A stretch of DNA of 8,880 nucleotides. Source: Gammaproteobacteria bacterium. Its GTDB lineage: Bacteria > Pseudomonadota > Gammaproteobacteria > Eutrophobiales > Eutrophobiaceae. This document shows, in pieces, positions 1 through 5,991 of this stretch (positions are counted from its first letter, which is position 1; each line of letters begins with the position of its first letter). The stretch is taken from NCBI GenBank assembly GCA_018676275.1, contig JABHFC010000006.1:1-8880 (forward strand). The letters are read 5' to 3'. The position numbers were made by a program, and so were the translations under genes. The notes beneath the pieces are model-generated. The model worked only from the letters and a program-made list of their open reading frames with translations. It was not told the DNA's origin and did not search any database.

Positions 1-471
1 ATCATAGCCAAAACCATTTTCTCCTTTGGGTTCAGGAGCAATATACCCCTGCCAGGTTCCCTGTGCGATTAACGGTGTTGGATCCCCGGCATGACGTAAA
101 TAAACCATGACGCATTGAAAACGGGCAATGGCTTTTTGCACCCCTGTTTGCTTTACATTTTCGAGCAATAAATTCAGATTTTCCTCATCACTGGCACCCA
201 CACCAGCATAGCGGGCAGAATAAATCCCAGGTGTACCGTTTAAAATATCAACCTCAATACCGGAATCATCTGCTATCGCAGGCAGATTTGTAAGAGTAGC
301 AGCATGTCTGGCTTTGATAATGGCATTCTCGACGAAACTCAAGCCGGTTTCATCTGCATCAGGAACATCAAAACTGGATTGAGGAACAATTGAAATATCC
401 TGATTAACGAATAGCGCTTCAATTTCTTTCAGCTTGCCGCGATTATTCGATGCGATAACAATCTGCTGCAC
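1..471 (-). CDS. rdgB: RdgB/HAM1 XTP/dITP diphosphatase, 3' end outside window
   Basis: Hydrolyses non-canonical purine nucleoside triphosphates (dITP, XTP, ITP) to the monophosphate and pyrophosphate in the cytoplasm, keeping deaminated purines out of DNA and RNA. The 157 visible residues align through their length with the HAM1 family: the substrate-loop start SNNRGK (residues 8-13), ETGLSFVENAIIKARHAA (41-58), the metal and catalytic segment ADDSG (67-71), PGIYSARYAG, and GENGFGYD at the window edge. E. coli RdgB has about 197 residues, so roughly 40 C-terminal residues are missing here. I chose the GTG at 469-471 because no ATG is in frame nearby and the family begins two or three residues before the first beta strand (QQIVIAS). 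GGAG (480-483, minus) lies 8 nt upstream, inside the last codons of rph. The gap to the rph stop is only 5 nt, so the two genes are very probably co-transcribed and perhaps translationally coupled. Confidence 0.95.
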   Translation of the reverse strand, partial: MQQIVIASNNRGKLKEIEALFVNQDISIVPQSSFDVPDADETGLSFVENAIIKARHAATLTNLPAIADDSGIEVDILNGTPGIYSARYAGVGASDEENLNLLLENVKQTGVQKAIARFQCVMVYLRHAGDPTPLIAQGTWQGYIAPEPKGENGFGYD

Positions 472-476
472 AAATA

Positions 477-1193
477 TTACTCCGCCAGAGCGTTTTGCTG
501 ATAGTCAAATAACTTTTCAATGCCGCCACTGGCCAGGGACAACATGCTATTTAATTCATCAGAGTTGAAGGGATGACCTTCAGCCGTGCCCTGAATTTCA
601 ATAAATCCGCCCTCGTTGTTCATGACTACATTCATATCAGTTTCTGCAGTTGAATCTTCCGCATAATCCAGATCCAATACCGGGTGACCGTCAAAAATGC
701 CCACGGAAACGGAAGCAACTTGAGCAATGAGAGGGCTGCTTTTAATGATGTCTTTATCCAGTGCGTAGTTAATTGCATCGACCAGGGCAACATAGGCGCC
801 GGTAATTGACGCCGTACGTGTACCACCATCCGCCTGTATAACATCACAATCAATGAGAATGGTGTTTTCACCAAATTTTTCCAGATCGATAATGGCTCGT
901 AAGGAACGTCCGATCAGTCTTTGTATTTCCATGGTTCTGCCGCCCTGGCGATTCTGACTCGCTTCACGTCGCATTCGCGATCCGGTTGAACGTGGCAGCA
1001 TTCCATACTCAGCCGTGACCCAGCCCTTGCCTGATCCTTTTAAAAATGATGGAACCCTTGCTTCCAGACTTGCATTGCAAAGAACTTTGGTGGAACCGAA
1101 TTCAACCAGTACAGAGCCTTCTGCATGGCAGGTATAGTTTCGGCTTAATTTTACCTGACGTAATTCATCCTGTGCTCGGCCGCTTGGGCGCAT
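477..1193 (-). CDS. rph: RNase PH (phosphorolytic 3'-5' exoribonuclease)
   Basis: Trims the 3' ends of tRNA precursors and other RNAs, using phosphate to release nucleoside diphosphates; it acts as a ring-shaped hexamer in the cytoplasm. The 238-residue length equals that of the intact family protein. Visible hallmarks are GSTKVLCNASLE (33-44), GKGWVTAEYGMLPRSTGSR (55-73), the phosphate-site arginine in GGRTMEIQRLIGRSLR (R86), DGGTRTASITGAY (122-134, R126) and the acidic catalytic segment LDLDYAEDSTAETD (173-186). The C-terminus is complete, unlike the frameshifted rph-1 allele of E. coli K-12. The ATG at 1191-1193 has GGAG (1201-1204, minus) 7 nt upstream, and a consensus TATAAT lies just beyond. 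It is the first gene of an rph-rdgB unit and is divergent from yicC, the usual gammaproteobacterial arrangement. Confidence 0.98.
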   Translation of the reverse strand: MRPSGRAQDELRQVKLSRNYTCHAEGSVLVEFGSTKVLCNASLEARVPSFLKGSGKGWVTAEYGMLPRSTGSRMRREASQNRQGGRTMEIQRLIGRSLRAIIDLEKFGENTILIDCDVIQADGGTRTASITGAYVALVDAINYALDKDIIKSSPLIAQVASVSVGIFDGHPVLDLDYAEDSTAETDMNVVMNNEGGFIEIQGTAEGHPFNSDELNSMLSLASGGIEKLFDYQQNALAE

Positions 1194-1215
1194 AGTATTT
1201 CTCCAAAAACCAGTG

Positions 1216-1221
1216 ATTATA
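1216..1221 (-). promoter_or_regulatory. Candidate -10 box for rph-rdgB
   Basis: A perfect TATAAT on the minus strand lies 22 nt from the rph ATG. Initiation about 7 nt downstream would give a leader of roughly 15 nt that still contains the GGAG ribosome binding site. The hexamer 17 nt upstream (CGTTCA) is a poor -35 and there is no TGn extension. The call therefore rests on the -10 match and its position. Confidence 0.4.
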
Positions 1222-1247
1222 CATACTCCGCTATTTCATGAACGCTA

Positions 1248-1273
1248 ATGAGCAGTTAGTATGAGCGGTTAAC
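1248..1273. repeat. Tandem 13-bp direct repeat in the rph/yicC divergent spacer
   Basis: Two abutting 13-bp units, ATGAGCAGTTAGT and ATGAGCGGTTAAC, match at 10 of 13 positions, with the first eleven differing only once. They sit between the two divergent start regions, where a regulator site would be expected. Their spacing is slightly more than one helical turn, so two protomers could bind one face. No known operator is recognised, and a repeat this short may be accidental. Confidence 0.3.
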
Positions 1274-1284
1274 AGAAAAATAAT
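1256..1284 (+). promoter_or_regulatory. Weak candidate promoter for yicC
   Basis: TTAGTA (1256-1261) and AATAAT (1279-1284) are separated by 17 bp. The -10 matches five of six consensus bases but the -35 only about three. Transcription would start close to 1291, leaving a leader of about ten bases with the ribosome binding site GAGAGGA (1291-1297) at its very start. It overlaps the tandem repeat at 1248-1273. Some promoter must exist because rph is divergent, but this exact placement is uncertain. Confidence 0.25.
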
Positions 1285-1301
1285 AAGATAGAGAGGATTT
1301 T

Positions 1302-2162
1302 ATGACATCGAGTATGACCGCCTTTGGCCGACTGGAAGAGTCTGGGGACTGGGGCCGGGCTATTTGGGAAATCAGGACGGTAAATCACCGTTACCTGGAT
1401 ATGGCTATCCGCCTACCTGAAGAGTTGCGCATGCTTGAAAATGCTGTCAGAGAACGAATTTCCGCCAAAATCAAACGTGGCAAAGTTGATTGTATCCTGC
1501 GTTATGAAGCTGATGATACAAGCGCAGGTAATGTGCCGGTAAATTCAGCCCTGGCTGAAAAATTGATCCGGGCTGCAGAGTCTCTGCCGCTGAGCAATCC
1601 AGCGGCATTAAATCCGATGGATGTACTTCGCTGGCCTGGAGTAATTGACCGGGAGTCTCCTGATATTGAAAGTCTTGGGAAATCTTTGCTGACATCACTC
1701 GACAACAGCCTGCAAGTACTGTTGGAAACCCGTCAACGCGAGGGCGGAAAACTGCAGACTATGCTACTGGATAGATGTGAAGCGGCAAGCCAACAGGTAG
1801 ATCAGATTCGTGAAAAACTACCTGAAATAACACAAAAGATCCGCGAACGCTATAACAGGAAAGCTAAAGAATTACAGGTTGAGCTGGATAACGAGCGCCT
1901 GGAACAGGAAATGTTGATACTGACACAGAAAATGGATGTCTCGGAAGAACTGGATCGACTTGAGACGCACATTGAAGAAGTCAGACGAGTCTTAAATGAA
2001 ACTGTACCCGTTGGCCGACGTCTGGATTTCCTGATGCAGGAGCTGAATCGTGAAGCCAATACCCTGGGGTCAAAAGCTGCCAGTGTCGACATGAGTAATG
2101 TCTCTGTCGAGTTAAAAGTACTGATCGAGCAAATGCGTGAACAAATACAAAATATCGAATAA
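1302..2162 (+). CDS. yicC: YicC/YloC family endoribonuclease
   Basis: Member of the YicC-like family; E. coli YicC has been described as a metal-dependent endoribonuclease affecting small-RNA turnover and stationary-phase survival. Length is 286 residues against 287 in E. coli. The N-terminal YicC domain opens with the family signature MTAFGR (5-10), followed by EIRTVNHRYLD (23-33) and a lysine-rich GKVDC segment. The middle (about 140-230) is highly charged and probably helical or coiled-coil. The C-terminal DUF1732 part has GRRLDFLMQELNREANTLGS (238-257) and ends ELKVLIEQMREQIQNIE. The ATG is supported by GAGAGGA (1291-1297) 4 nt upstream and by the family N-terminus. It lies 15 nt before gmk, a common gammaproteobacterial pairing, so the two probably share a transcript. 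The in vivo RNA targets cannot be read from sequence. Confidence 0.95.
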   Translation: MTSSMTAFGRLEESGDWGRAIWEIRTVNHRYLDMAIRLPEELRMLENAVRERISAKIKRGKVDCILRYEADDTSAGNVPVNSALAEKLIRAAESLPLSNPAALNPMDVLRWPGVIDRESPDIESLGKSLLTSLDNSLQVLLETRQREGGKLQTMLLDRCEAASQQVDQIREKLPEITQKIRERYNRKAKELQVELDNERLEQEMLILTQKMDVSEELDRLETHIEEVRRVLNETVPVGRRLDFLMQELNREANTLGSKAASVDMSNVSVELKVLIEQMREQIQNIE

Positions 2163-2177
2163 GTCGCGAAAATAAGC

Positions 2178-2810
2178 ATGAGTCAATCAAATAGCAAAAC
2201 AGGCACCCTGTTCATCATTTCTGCACCTTCTGGTGCTGGCAAGACAACGCTGGTACATGCCCTGCTGGATTCTTCACCAAATCTTTTCGTATCGATTTCC
2301 CATACCACCAGACCTAAACGGTCCTACGAAAAAGATGGTATTGATTATCATTTTGTCGATGAAAATGAATTTGACCGAATGACGCAGGAAGGACAATTCC
2401 TTGAGCATGCTGAGGTATTTGACAAAAACTATGGCACATCTCGAACATTGGTCGAAGAACAACTGGCAACGGGTAAAGATATAATCCTCGAAATCGAATG
2501 GCAGGGTGCAAAGCAAATTCGTGAGCTGTTACCAAATGTCGTCAGTATTTTTATTCTGCCACCCTCTTACGAGACGCTGGAAGAACGTCTGGGAGGCAGA
2601 GGCGAAGATAATGAATCCATAGAGCGACGTATGCGTGAGGCAAAAGCCGGGATATATCACTATAAAGAATATGATTACCTTGTAATCAATGACGATATTG
2701 CTGTTGCGCTGGATGAATTAAAAACCATTATCAGTGCAAGCCAGCACAGGTACAGGCAACAAAAAGCCCGTTTTGACAAGTTTGTGCAGGATTTGTTGGT
2801 AGATTCCTGA
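2178..2810 (+). CDS. gmk: Guanylate kinase
   Basis: Phosphorylates GMP (and dGMP) to GDP with ATP, feeding GTP and (p)ppGpp pools in the cytoplasm. The 210-residue sequence has the P-loop APSGAGKTT (16-24), the GMP-binding region SHTTRPKRSYEKDGIDYHFV (41-60), FLEHAEVF and NYGT (74-87), the lid arginines RGEDNESIERRMREA (141-155) and the C-terminal YDYLVINDD (165-173). The usual LEIDWQG motif reads LEIEWQG (104-110), an Asp-to-Glu change noted in the findings. The ATG follows the yicC stop by 15 nt with only a weak purine stretch (AAATAAG) as ribosome binding site; the family start agrees. The rpoZ promoter candidate overlaps its last codons. Confidence 0.97.
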   Translation: MSQSNSKTGTLFIISAPSGAGKTTLVHALLDSSPNLFVSISHTTRPKRSYEKDGIDYHFVDENEFDRMTQEGQFLEHAEVFDKNYGTSRTLVEEQLATGKDIILEIEWQGAKQIRELLPNVVSIFILPPSYETLEERLGGRGEDNESIERRMREAKAGIYHYKEYDYLVINDDIAVALDELKTIISASQHRYRQQKARFDKFVQDLLVDS

Positions 2811-2824
2811 TTTTTGAGTAAACT
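2796..2824 (+). promoter_or_regulatory. Candidate sigma70-type promoter for rpoZ (and spoT)
   Basis: TTGGTA (2796-2801) and TAAACT (2819-2824) are separated by exactly 17 bp. The -35 lies in the last codons of gmk and the -10 just past its stop. Each hexamer matches four of six consensus bases. A start near 2831 would give an rpoZ leader of about 58 nt. The next gene downstream, spoT, may also depend on it. Confidence 0.45.
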
Positions 2825-2888
2825 AGCGCACCTTTCGCAATACACATGCTGTTGCGGTTTCATTTAAGATATTTTGGAGAAGTAGGAT

Positions 2889-3152
2889 ATGGCTCGTCTA
2901 ACTGTTGAAGATTGCCTTGATAATGTACTAAATCGCTATGATCTGGTCATGCTTGCCAGCAAGCGGGCAAGAGATTTGTCCCTGGGCGCTGAACCACTGG
3001 TTGATGAAGATAATGACAAACCCACGGTTGTAGCCTTGCGTGAGATTGCCGAGGAATTAATTACAAACGAAAATGTTGATACCATTGGCAAACCTGTCAT
3101 TGATGATGAATTTGCCGAATCTGGTCATATCGAATTCCCGCTACCCGAATAA
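2889..3152 (+). CDS. rpoZ: RNA polymerase omega subunit
   Basis: Small subunit that wraps the C-terminal region of beta-prime, aids polymerase assembly and, with beta-prime, forms one of the two ppGpp sites in E. coli polymerase. The 87 residues (E. coli 91) contain the conserved core: MARLTVEDC at the N-terminus, NRYDLVMLASKRARDL (15-30) and DNDKPTVVALREIAEEL (41-57). The tail after about residue 62 is acidic (DDEFAESGHIEFPLPE) and differs from the glutamine-rich E. coli tail, as is normal for this variable end. GGAGA (2876-2880) lies 8 nt before the ATG. A 78-bp spacer separates it from gmk and holds its likely promoter. A strong inverted repeat begins 11 nt after its stop, and spoT follows after 223 bp. 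Confidence 0.97.
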   Translation: MARLTVEDCLDNVLNRYDLVMLASKRARDLSLGAEPLVDEDNDKPTVVALREIAEELITNENVDTIGKPVIDDEFAESGHIEFPLPE

Positions 3153-3163
3153 GCGCAACAAAA

Positions 3164-3200
3164 TATGCAGGATAAGGTTTAAGGACTTTTATCCTGCATA
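3164..3200. terminator. 12-bp perfect hairpin after rpoZ, possible bidirectional terminator
   Basis: TATGCAGGATAA (3164-3175) and TTATCCTGCATA (3189-3200) are perfectly complementary around a 13-nt loop, and two G-U pairs can extend the stem inward. On the plus strand the stem is followed by GTTCTTTCCC, a poor T-run. On the minus strand it is followed by TTTTGTTG, which is better. The position, 11 nt after the rpoZ stop, suits partial termination or 3'-end protection of the rpoZ transcript ahead of spoT. The stem is only about one-third GC, so a strong terminator is doubtful. Confidence 0.45.
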
Positions 3201-3362
3201 GTTCTTTCCCAGATCCAGTGATTTAAGCTGAATATTAAGGGTCTGTTTATCTTTCATCTTCGTCACTGCCAGCGCATATCCATCCCCGGATGTATACCCA
3301 TGACACCTGTAATTACCTTTTCCTGAACAGTTCGCATTATATGCGGCCCGGTTCCGGCTGGG
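3189..3362 (-). other. Start-less reverse open frame in the rpoZ-spoT gap (possible gene remnant)
   Basis: Between a TAA at 3363-3365 and a TAA at 3189-3191 the minus strand is open for 57 codons. No ATG occurs until codon 36 (3255-3257), and no GTG or TTG occurs before codon 33. The predicted residues include NCSGKGNYRCHGY (11-23) and end with LKSLDLGKNYAG, a protein-like mix of glycine, lysine and alternating hydrophobics. Its stop codon falls inside the hairpin at 3164-3200. No family is recognised. An open run of this length is not rare by chance, so this may be a decayed C-terminus or nothing at all. The rest of the 3153-3375 gap holds only the hairpin and the -10-like boxes listed separately. 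Confidence 0.18.
3336..3341 (-). promoter_or_regulatory. Consensus -10 on minus strand within the rpoZ-spoT gap
   Basis: The minus strand reads CGCATATAATGCG here, giving a perfect TATAAT. There is no TGn extension, and the hexamer 17 nt upstream (AACCCA) is not a -35. If used, a transcript would start near 3329 and run about 165 nt to the hairpin and T-run near 3160. The same bases form the short palindrome GCAT-TAT-ATGC. Confidence 0.2.
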
Positions 3363-3363
3363 T

Positions 3364-3369
3364 TACAAT
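3364..3369 (+). promoter_or_regulatory. Possible -10 box placing the transcript start at the spoT ATG
   Basis: TACAAT ends 6 nt before the spoT ATG, so initiation at the usual distance would fall on or next to the A of the start codon. No good -35 lies 16-18 bp upstream (ATGCGG or neighbours). The call is weak and matters only because spoT has no visible ribosome binding site. Confidence 0.2.
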
Positions 3370-3375
3370 TAGCTT

Positions 3376-5496
3376 ATGACCACCATTAGCGAAGTGCAGA
3401 AACTCACGAGCACCTATTTGACTTCTGATGAAGTTGATAAAGTTACCCGTGCCTATGAGTTCAGCGCCAAGGCGCACGAAGGACAACATCGAAAAAGTGG
3501 TGAACCCTATATCCATCATCCGCTCGAGGTTGCCCGCATACTTGCTGACATGCATATGGATTACCCCACGCTGGCTGCTGCAATTTTGCATGACGTTATT
3601 GAAGACACACCAACACTGAAAGATGAGATCCAGAAAAAGTTTGGCAAAGGTGTCGCTGAACTGGTGGATGGCGTCAGTAAATTGACCCAGATCACCTTTG
3701 ACACTATTGAGGAAGCGCAGGCCCACAACTTCCGCAAGATGTTAATGGCCATGAGTAATGATATACGGGTCATCCTCGTTAAATTAGCCGATCGATTGCA
3801 TAACATGCGAACACTCGGTGCGCTGTCCTCAGAGAAACGTCGACGGATAGCACGCGAAACTCTGGAAATATACGCTCCCATCGCACAACGTCTGGGTATA
3901 AACAATATTCGCCTCGAACTGGAAGAACTCGGTTTTGCCATTTTATATCCCAAACGTCACCGGGTATTAACAGAACAGGTTATTAAGGCCCGGGGGCATC
4001 GTAAGGAAGTTATCACTAAAATCAGGAACTCTCTGAAACGTCGTATGCGCCAGGAGAAACTGCCGGCACAAATAGCCGGCCGCGAAAAACATTTGTATGG
4101 CATTTATCAGAAGATGCGTCTGAAGGACTTATCGTTTTCCGAAGTTCACGACGTTTATGCCTTTCGCATCATCGTTGATAGTGCTGATGCCTGCTATCGC
4201 GCTCTGGGTATTATGCATAACCTGTATAAACCAGTGCCGGGTAAATTCAAAGATTACATCGCCATCCCCAAATCGAATGGTTATCAATCCTTACATACTG
4301 TTTTATTTGGTACTTTTGGTGTGCCTATTGAAGTGCAAATCAGAACCCGGGAAATGAATGATGTAGCTGAAGCAGGTATTGCCGCGCACTGGTTATACAA
4401 GGAAGGAGGCCCCCATAGTCGAAGCGGTGCTCATAAACGTGCACGCGAATGGCTTCATAACATTATGGAAATGCAAACGGTAGCAGGCAATCCGGAAGAA
4501 TTTCTTGAGAATGTGAAAATCGATCTATTTCCGGAATCCGTTTATGTGTTTACGCCGAAAGGAAGAATTATCGAATTACCCCGGGGCGCGACAACTGTAG
4601 ATTTCAGCTATGCCATACATACTGATATCGGCAATACCTGTGTCGGCGCACGAATTGACAGGCGACTGGCCCCGCTTGGCACACAACTTAGCACAGGCCA
4701 GACTGTTGAAACAATCACAGCGCCCGGTGCCAGACCAAACCCCGCATGGTTGAATTTCGCAGTCACTGCAAAAGCTCGCTCTAATATTCGACATTACCTG
4801 AAAAATTTACAGCAAGATGAAGCCGTGGCATTGGGTAAACGATTATTAAATAGAGAACTTGAAATCCAGGAAAGCGCTTACGACAAGATCTCTGTGAAAC
4901 AATTGAAAAAACTGCTCGAAGAATACCAGTTGAAAGATGAAGAAGAATTATTCAGGGAAGTCGGCCTGGGTAATCGCATGGCACCAATTGTTGCAAGAGA
5001 GCTAATCGGACTTGCTGCCAGTAAAACTATATCGAAAAAGAGTAAAAACAAAAATGCCGTCCCTCTGACCATTAAGGGTTCAGAAGGCATGGTTGTCAAT
5101 TTCCCAAAATGTTGCCTGCCAATCCCCGGTGACCCTATTTTGGGTTTCGTGACGGCAGGACGCGGTATTGTTGTTCACCATCAATCCTGTCCGAACGTCA
5201 TCGAATATCGAAATCATCCGGACAAATGGATCAATGTTGAGTGGGAGTCAGATATTCAGGGTGAATTCCCGACTAATATTCGAATTGATCTGACTAACCA
5301 GCGTGGCGTACTGGCTACCATTGCTACCGCTATATCGGATCAGGAAGCGAATATAGTTCATGTTGATATGAAAGAAGTAGATGATCGTTATACAACCAAT
5401 AAATTTGTCATTGAAGTAAAAGACAGAACCCATCTCGCTCGTGTCATGAAAAGACTTCGTGAAATTAAACACGTTTCTCGTATAAGCCGCAGATAA
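3376..5496 (+). CDS. spoT: Bifunctional-type RelA/SpoT (p)ppGpp hydrolase/synthetase
   Basis: Degrades, and in this family can weakly make, the alarmone (p)ppGpp. The 706 residues (E. coli SpoT 702) hold all domains in order. The HD hydrolase (about 1-195) has HH 47-48, H72-D73, E76-D77 and KLADRLHNMRT with D139 and N143, so hydrolase residues are complete. The synthetase (about 225-345) has GREKHLY, HDVYAFRII (D259), DYIAIPKSNGYQSLHT (293-308) and VPIEVQIRT (E319). TGS is at about 384-450, ending TAPGARPNPAWLNF (448-461). The conserved-cysteine region has C579, C580 and C605, and the ACT domain is at about 634-706. The motif written RxKD in bifunctional enzymes reads KFKD (290-293), not the EXDD of synthetase-only RelA. 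The ATG gives an N-terminus collinear with E. coli and Pseudomonas SpoT, although no ribosome binding site precedes it. A 90-bp spacer separates it from ridA. Confidence 0.97.
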   Translation: MTTISEVQKLTSTYLTSDEVDKVTRAYEFSAKAHEGQHRKSGEPYIHHPLEVARILADMHMDYPTLAAAILHDVIEDTPTLKDEIQKKFGKGVAELVDGVSKLTQITFDTIEEAQAHNFRKMLMAMSNDIRVILVKLADRLHNMRTLGALSSEKRRRIARETLEIYAPIAQRLGINNIRLELEELGFAILYPKRHRVLTEQVIKARGHRKEVITKIRNSLKRRMRQEKLPAQIAGREKHLYGIYQKMRLKDLSFSEVHDVYAFRIIVDSADACYRALGIMHNLYKPVPGKFKDYIAIPKSNGYQSLHTVLFGTFGVPIEVQIRTREMNDVAEAGIAAHWLYKEGGPHSRSGAHKRAREWLHNIMEMQTVAGNPEEFLENVKIDLFPESVYVFTPKGRIIELPRGATTVDFSYAIHTDIGNTCVGARIDRRLAPLGTQLSTGQTVETITAPGARPNPAWLNFAVTAKARSNIRHYLKNLQQDEAVALGKRLLNRELEIQESAYDKISVKQLKKLLEEYQLKDEEELFREVGLGNRMAPIVARELIGLAASKTISKKSKNKNAVPLTIKGSEGMVVNFPKCCLPIPGDPILGFVTAGRGIVVHHQSCPNVIEYRNHPDKWINVEWESDIQGEFPTNIRIDLTNQRGVLATIATAISDQEANIVHVDMKEVDDRYTTNKFVIEVKDRTHLARVMKRLREIKHVSRISRR

Positions 5497-5518
5497 AGCT
5501 TCCTCATATTACTTTTGA

Positions 5519-5547
5519 TTGCGTCGTGTACACTCACGGTTTACGAT
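5519..5547 (+). promoter_or_regulatory. Sigma70-type promoter for ridA
   Basis: TTGCGT (5519-5524) and TACGAT (5542-5547) are spaced 17 bp apart, with four and five of six consensus bases. Initiation near 5554 would give a leader of about 33 nt containing AGGAG (5577-5581). This is the best promoter match in the window and could also drive recG 18 nt beyond ridA. Confidence 0.55.
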
Positions 5548-5586
5548 CATCCATTAACCTTTTCTAAATAATCACCAGGAGCAAAT

Positions 5587-5973
5587 ATGTCTCGTGAAAT
5601 CATAGCAACTGAAAACGCACCTGCTGCAATAGGCACCTATTCTCAGGCTGTAAAAGTAGACAAAACTGTATATTTATCAGGTCAAATCCCCCTGATTCCA
5701 GAGACCATGGAACTGACTGGTGATGATATTGGGGAACAAATTCATCAGGTTTTTAAGAACCTGCAGGCAGTATGTGAAGCCGCCGATGGAACCCTTGCAG
5801 ATATTGTTAAATTGACTATTTATCTTATTGACCTGCAACATTTTGCCCGGGTAAACGAAATTATGGCTGAATATTTTCAGCAACCCTACCCGGCTCGCGC
5901 AGCAGTTGGCGTTGCACAGCTCCCCAAAGGAGCGCAGGTAGAGGCGGACGCCATTATGATTCTGGCGAGCTAA
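5587..5973 (+). CDS. ridA: RidA family reactive imine/enamine deaminase
   Basis: RidA proteins hydrolyse reactive 2-aminoacrylate and related enamine/imine intermediates released by PLP enzymes such as threonine dehydratase, protecting other PLP enzymes; they act as cytoplasmic homotrimers. The 128 residues match E. coli RidA throughout: TENAPAAIGTYSQAV (8-22), YLSGQIPLIPET (29-40), ADIVKLTIYLIDLQHFARVN (71-90) and YPARAAVGVAQLPK (101-114). The arginine essential in the active subgroup (R105 of Salmonella) is present as R104, and the nearby glutamate of the active site as E119. This places it with true RidA rather than the Rid subfamilies lacking that arginine, so deaminase activity is expected. 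AGGAG (5577-5581) lies 5 nt before the ATG, the best-placed site in the window. It sits where enterobacteria carry trmH between spoT and recG. Confidence 0.93.
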   Translation: MSREIIATENAPAAIGTYSQAVKVDKTVYLSGQIPLIPETMELTGDDIGEQIHQVFKNLQAVCEAADGTLADIVKLTIYLIDLQHFARVNEIMAEYFQQPYPARAAVGVAQLPKGAQVEADAIMILAS

Positions 5974-5977
5974 GCTA

Positions 5978-5990
5978 TTCGTTAAACGAA
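5978..5990. repeat. 13-bp palindrome abutting the recG start
   Basis: TTCGTT-A-AACGAA is a perfect inverted repeat around one central base, ending one base before the recG GTG. As RNA it can form a 5-bp stem with a 3-nt loop over the place where a ribosome binding site would lie. It could be an operator half-site pair, a weak translational control hairpin, or accidental. Confidence 0.35.
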
Positions 5991-5991
5991 C

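Noticed and set aside
1850..2179. 109-codon minus-strand frame across the end of yicC
   Set aside because: Serine- and cysteine-rich shadow of the conserved YicC C-terminal domain; no ribosome binding site or family match.
3341..3362. GC-rich inverted sequence (GGCCCGGTTCCGGCTGGG) just before spoT as a riboswitch or terminator
   Set aside because: Only about 3 bp can pair with a legal loop, and no T-run follows; too weak to call.
3337..3726. 129-codon open frame antisense to the start of spoT
   Set aside because: It lies over the well-supported HD domain of spoT, has no recognisable family and looks like a shadow of the coding strand's codon pattern.
3561..3953. 130-codon open frame antisense to spoT
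   Set aside because: Its serine/arginine-rich composition is typical of an antisense shadow, and the spoT reading in the same place matches the HD domain residue by residue.
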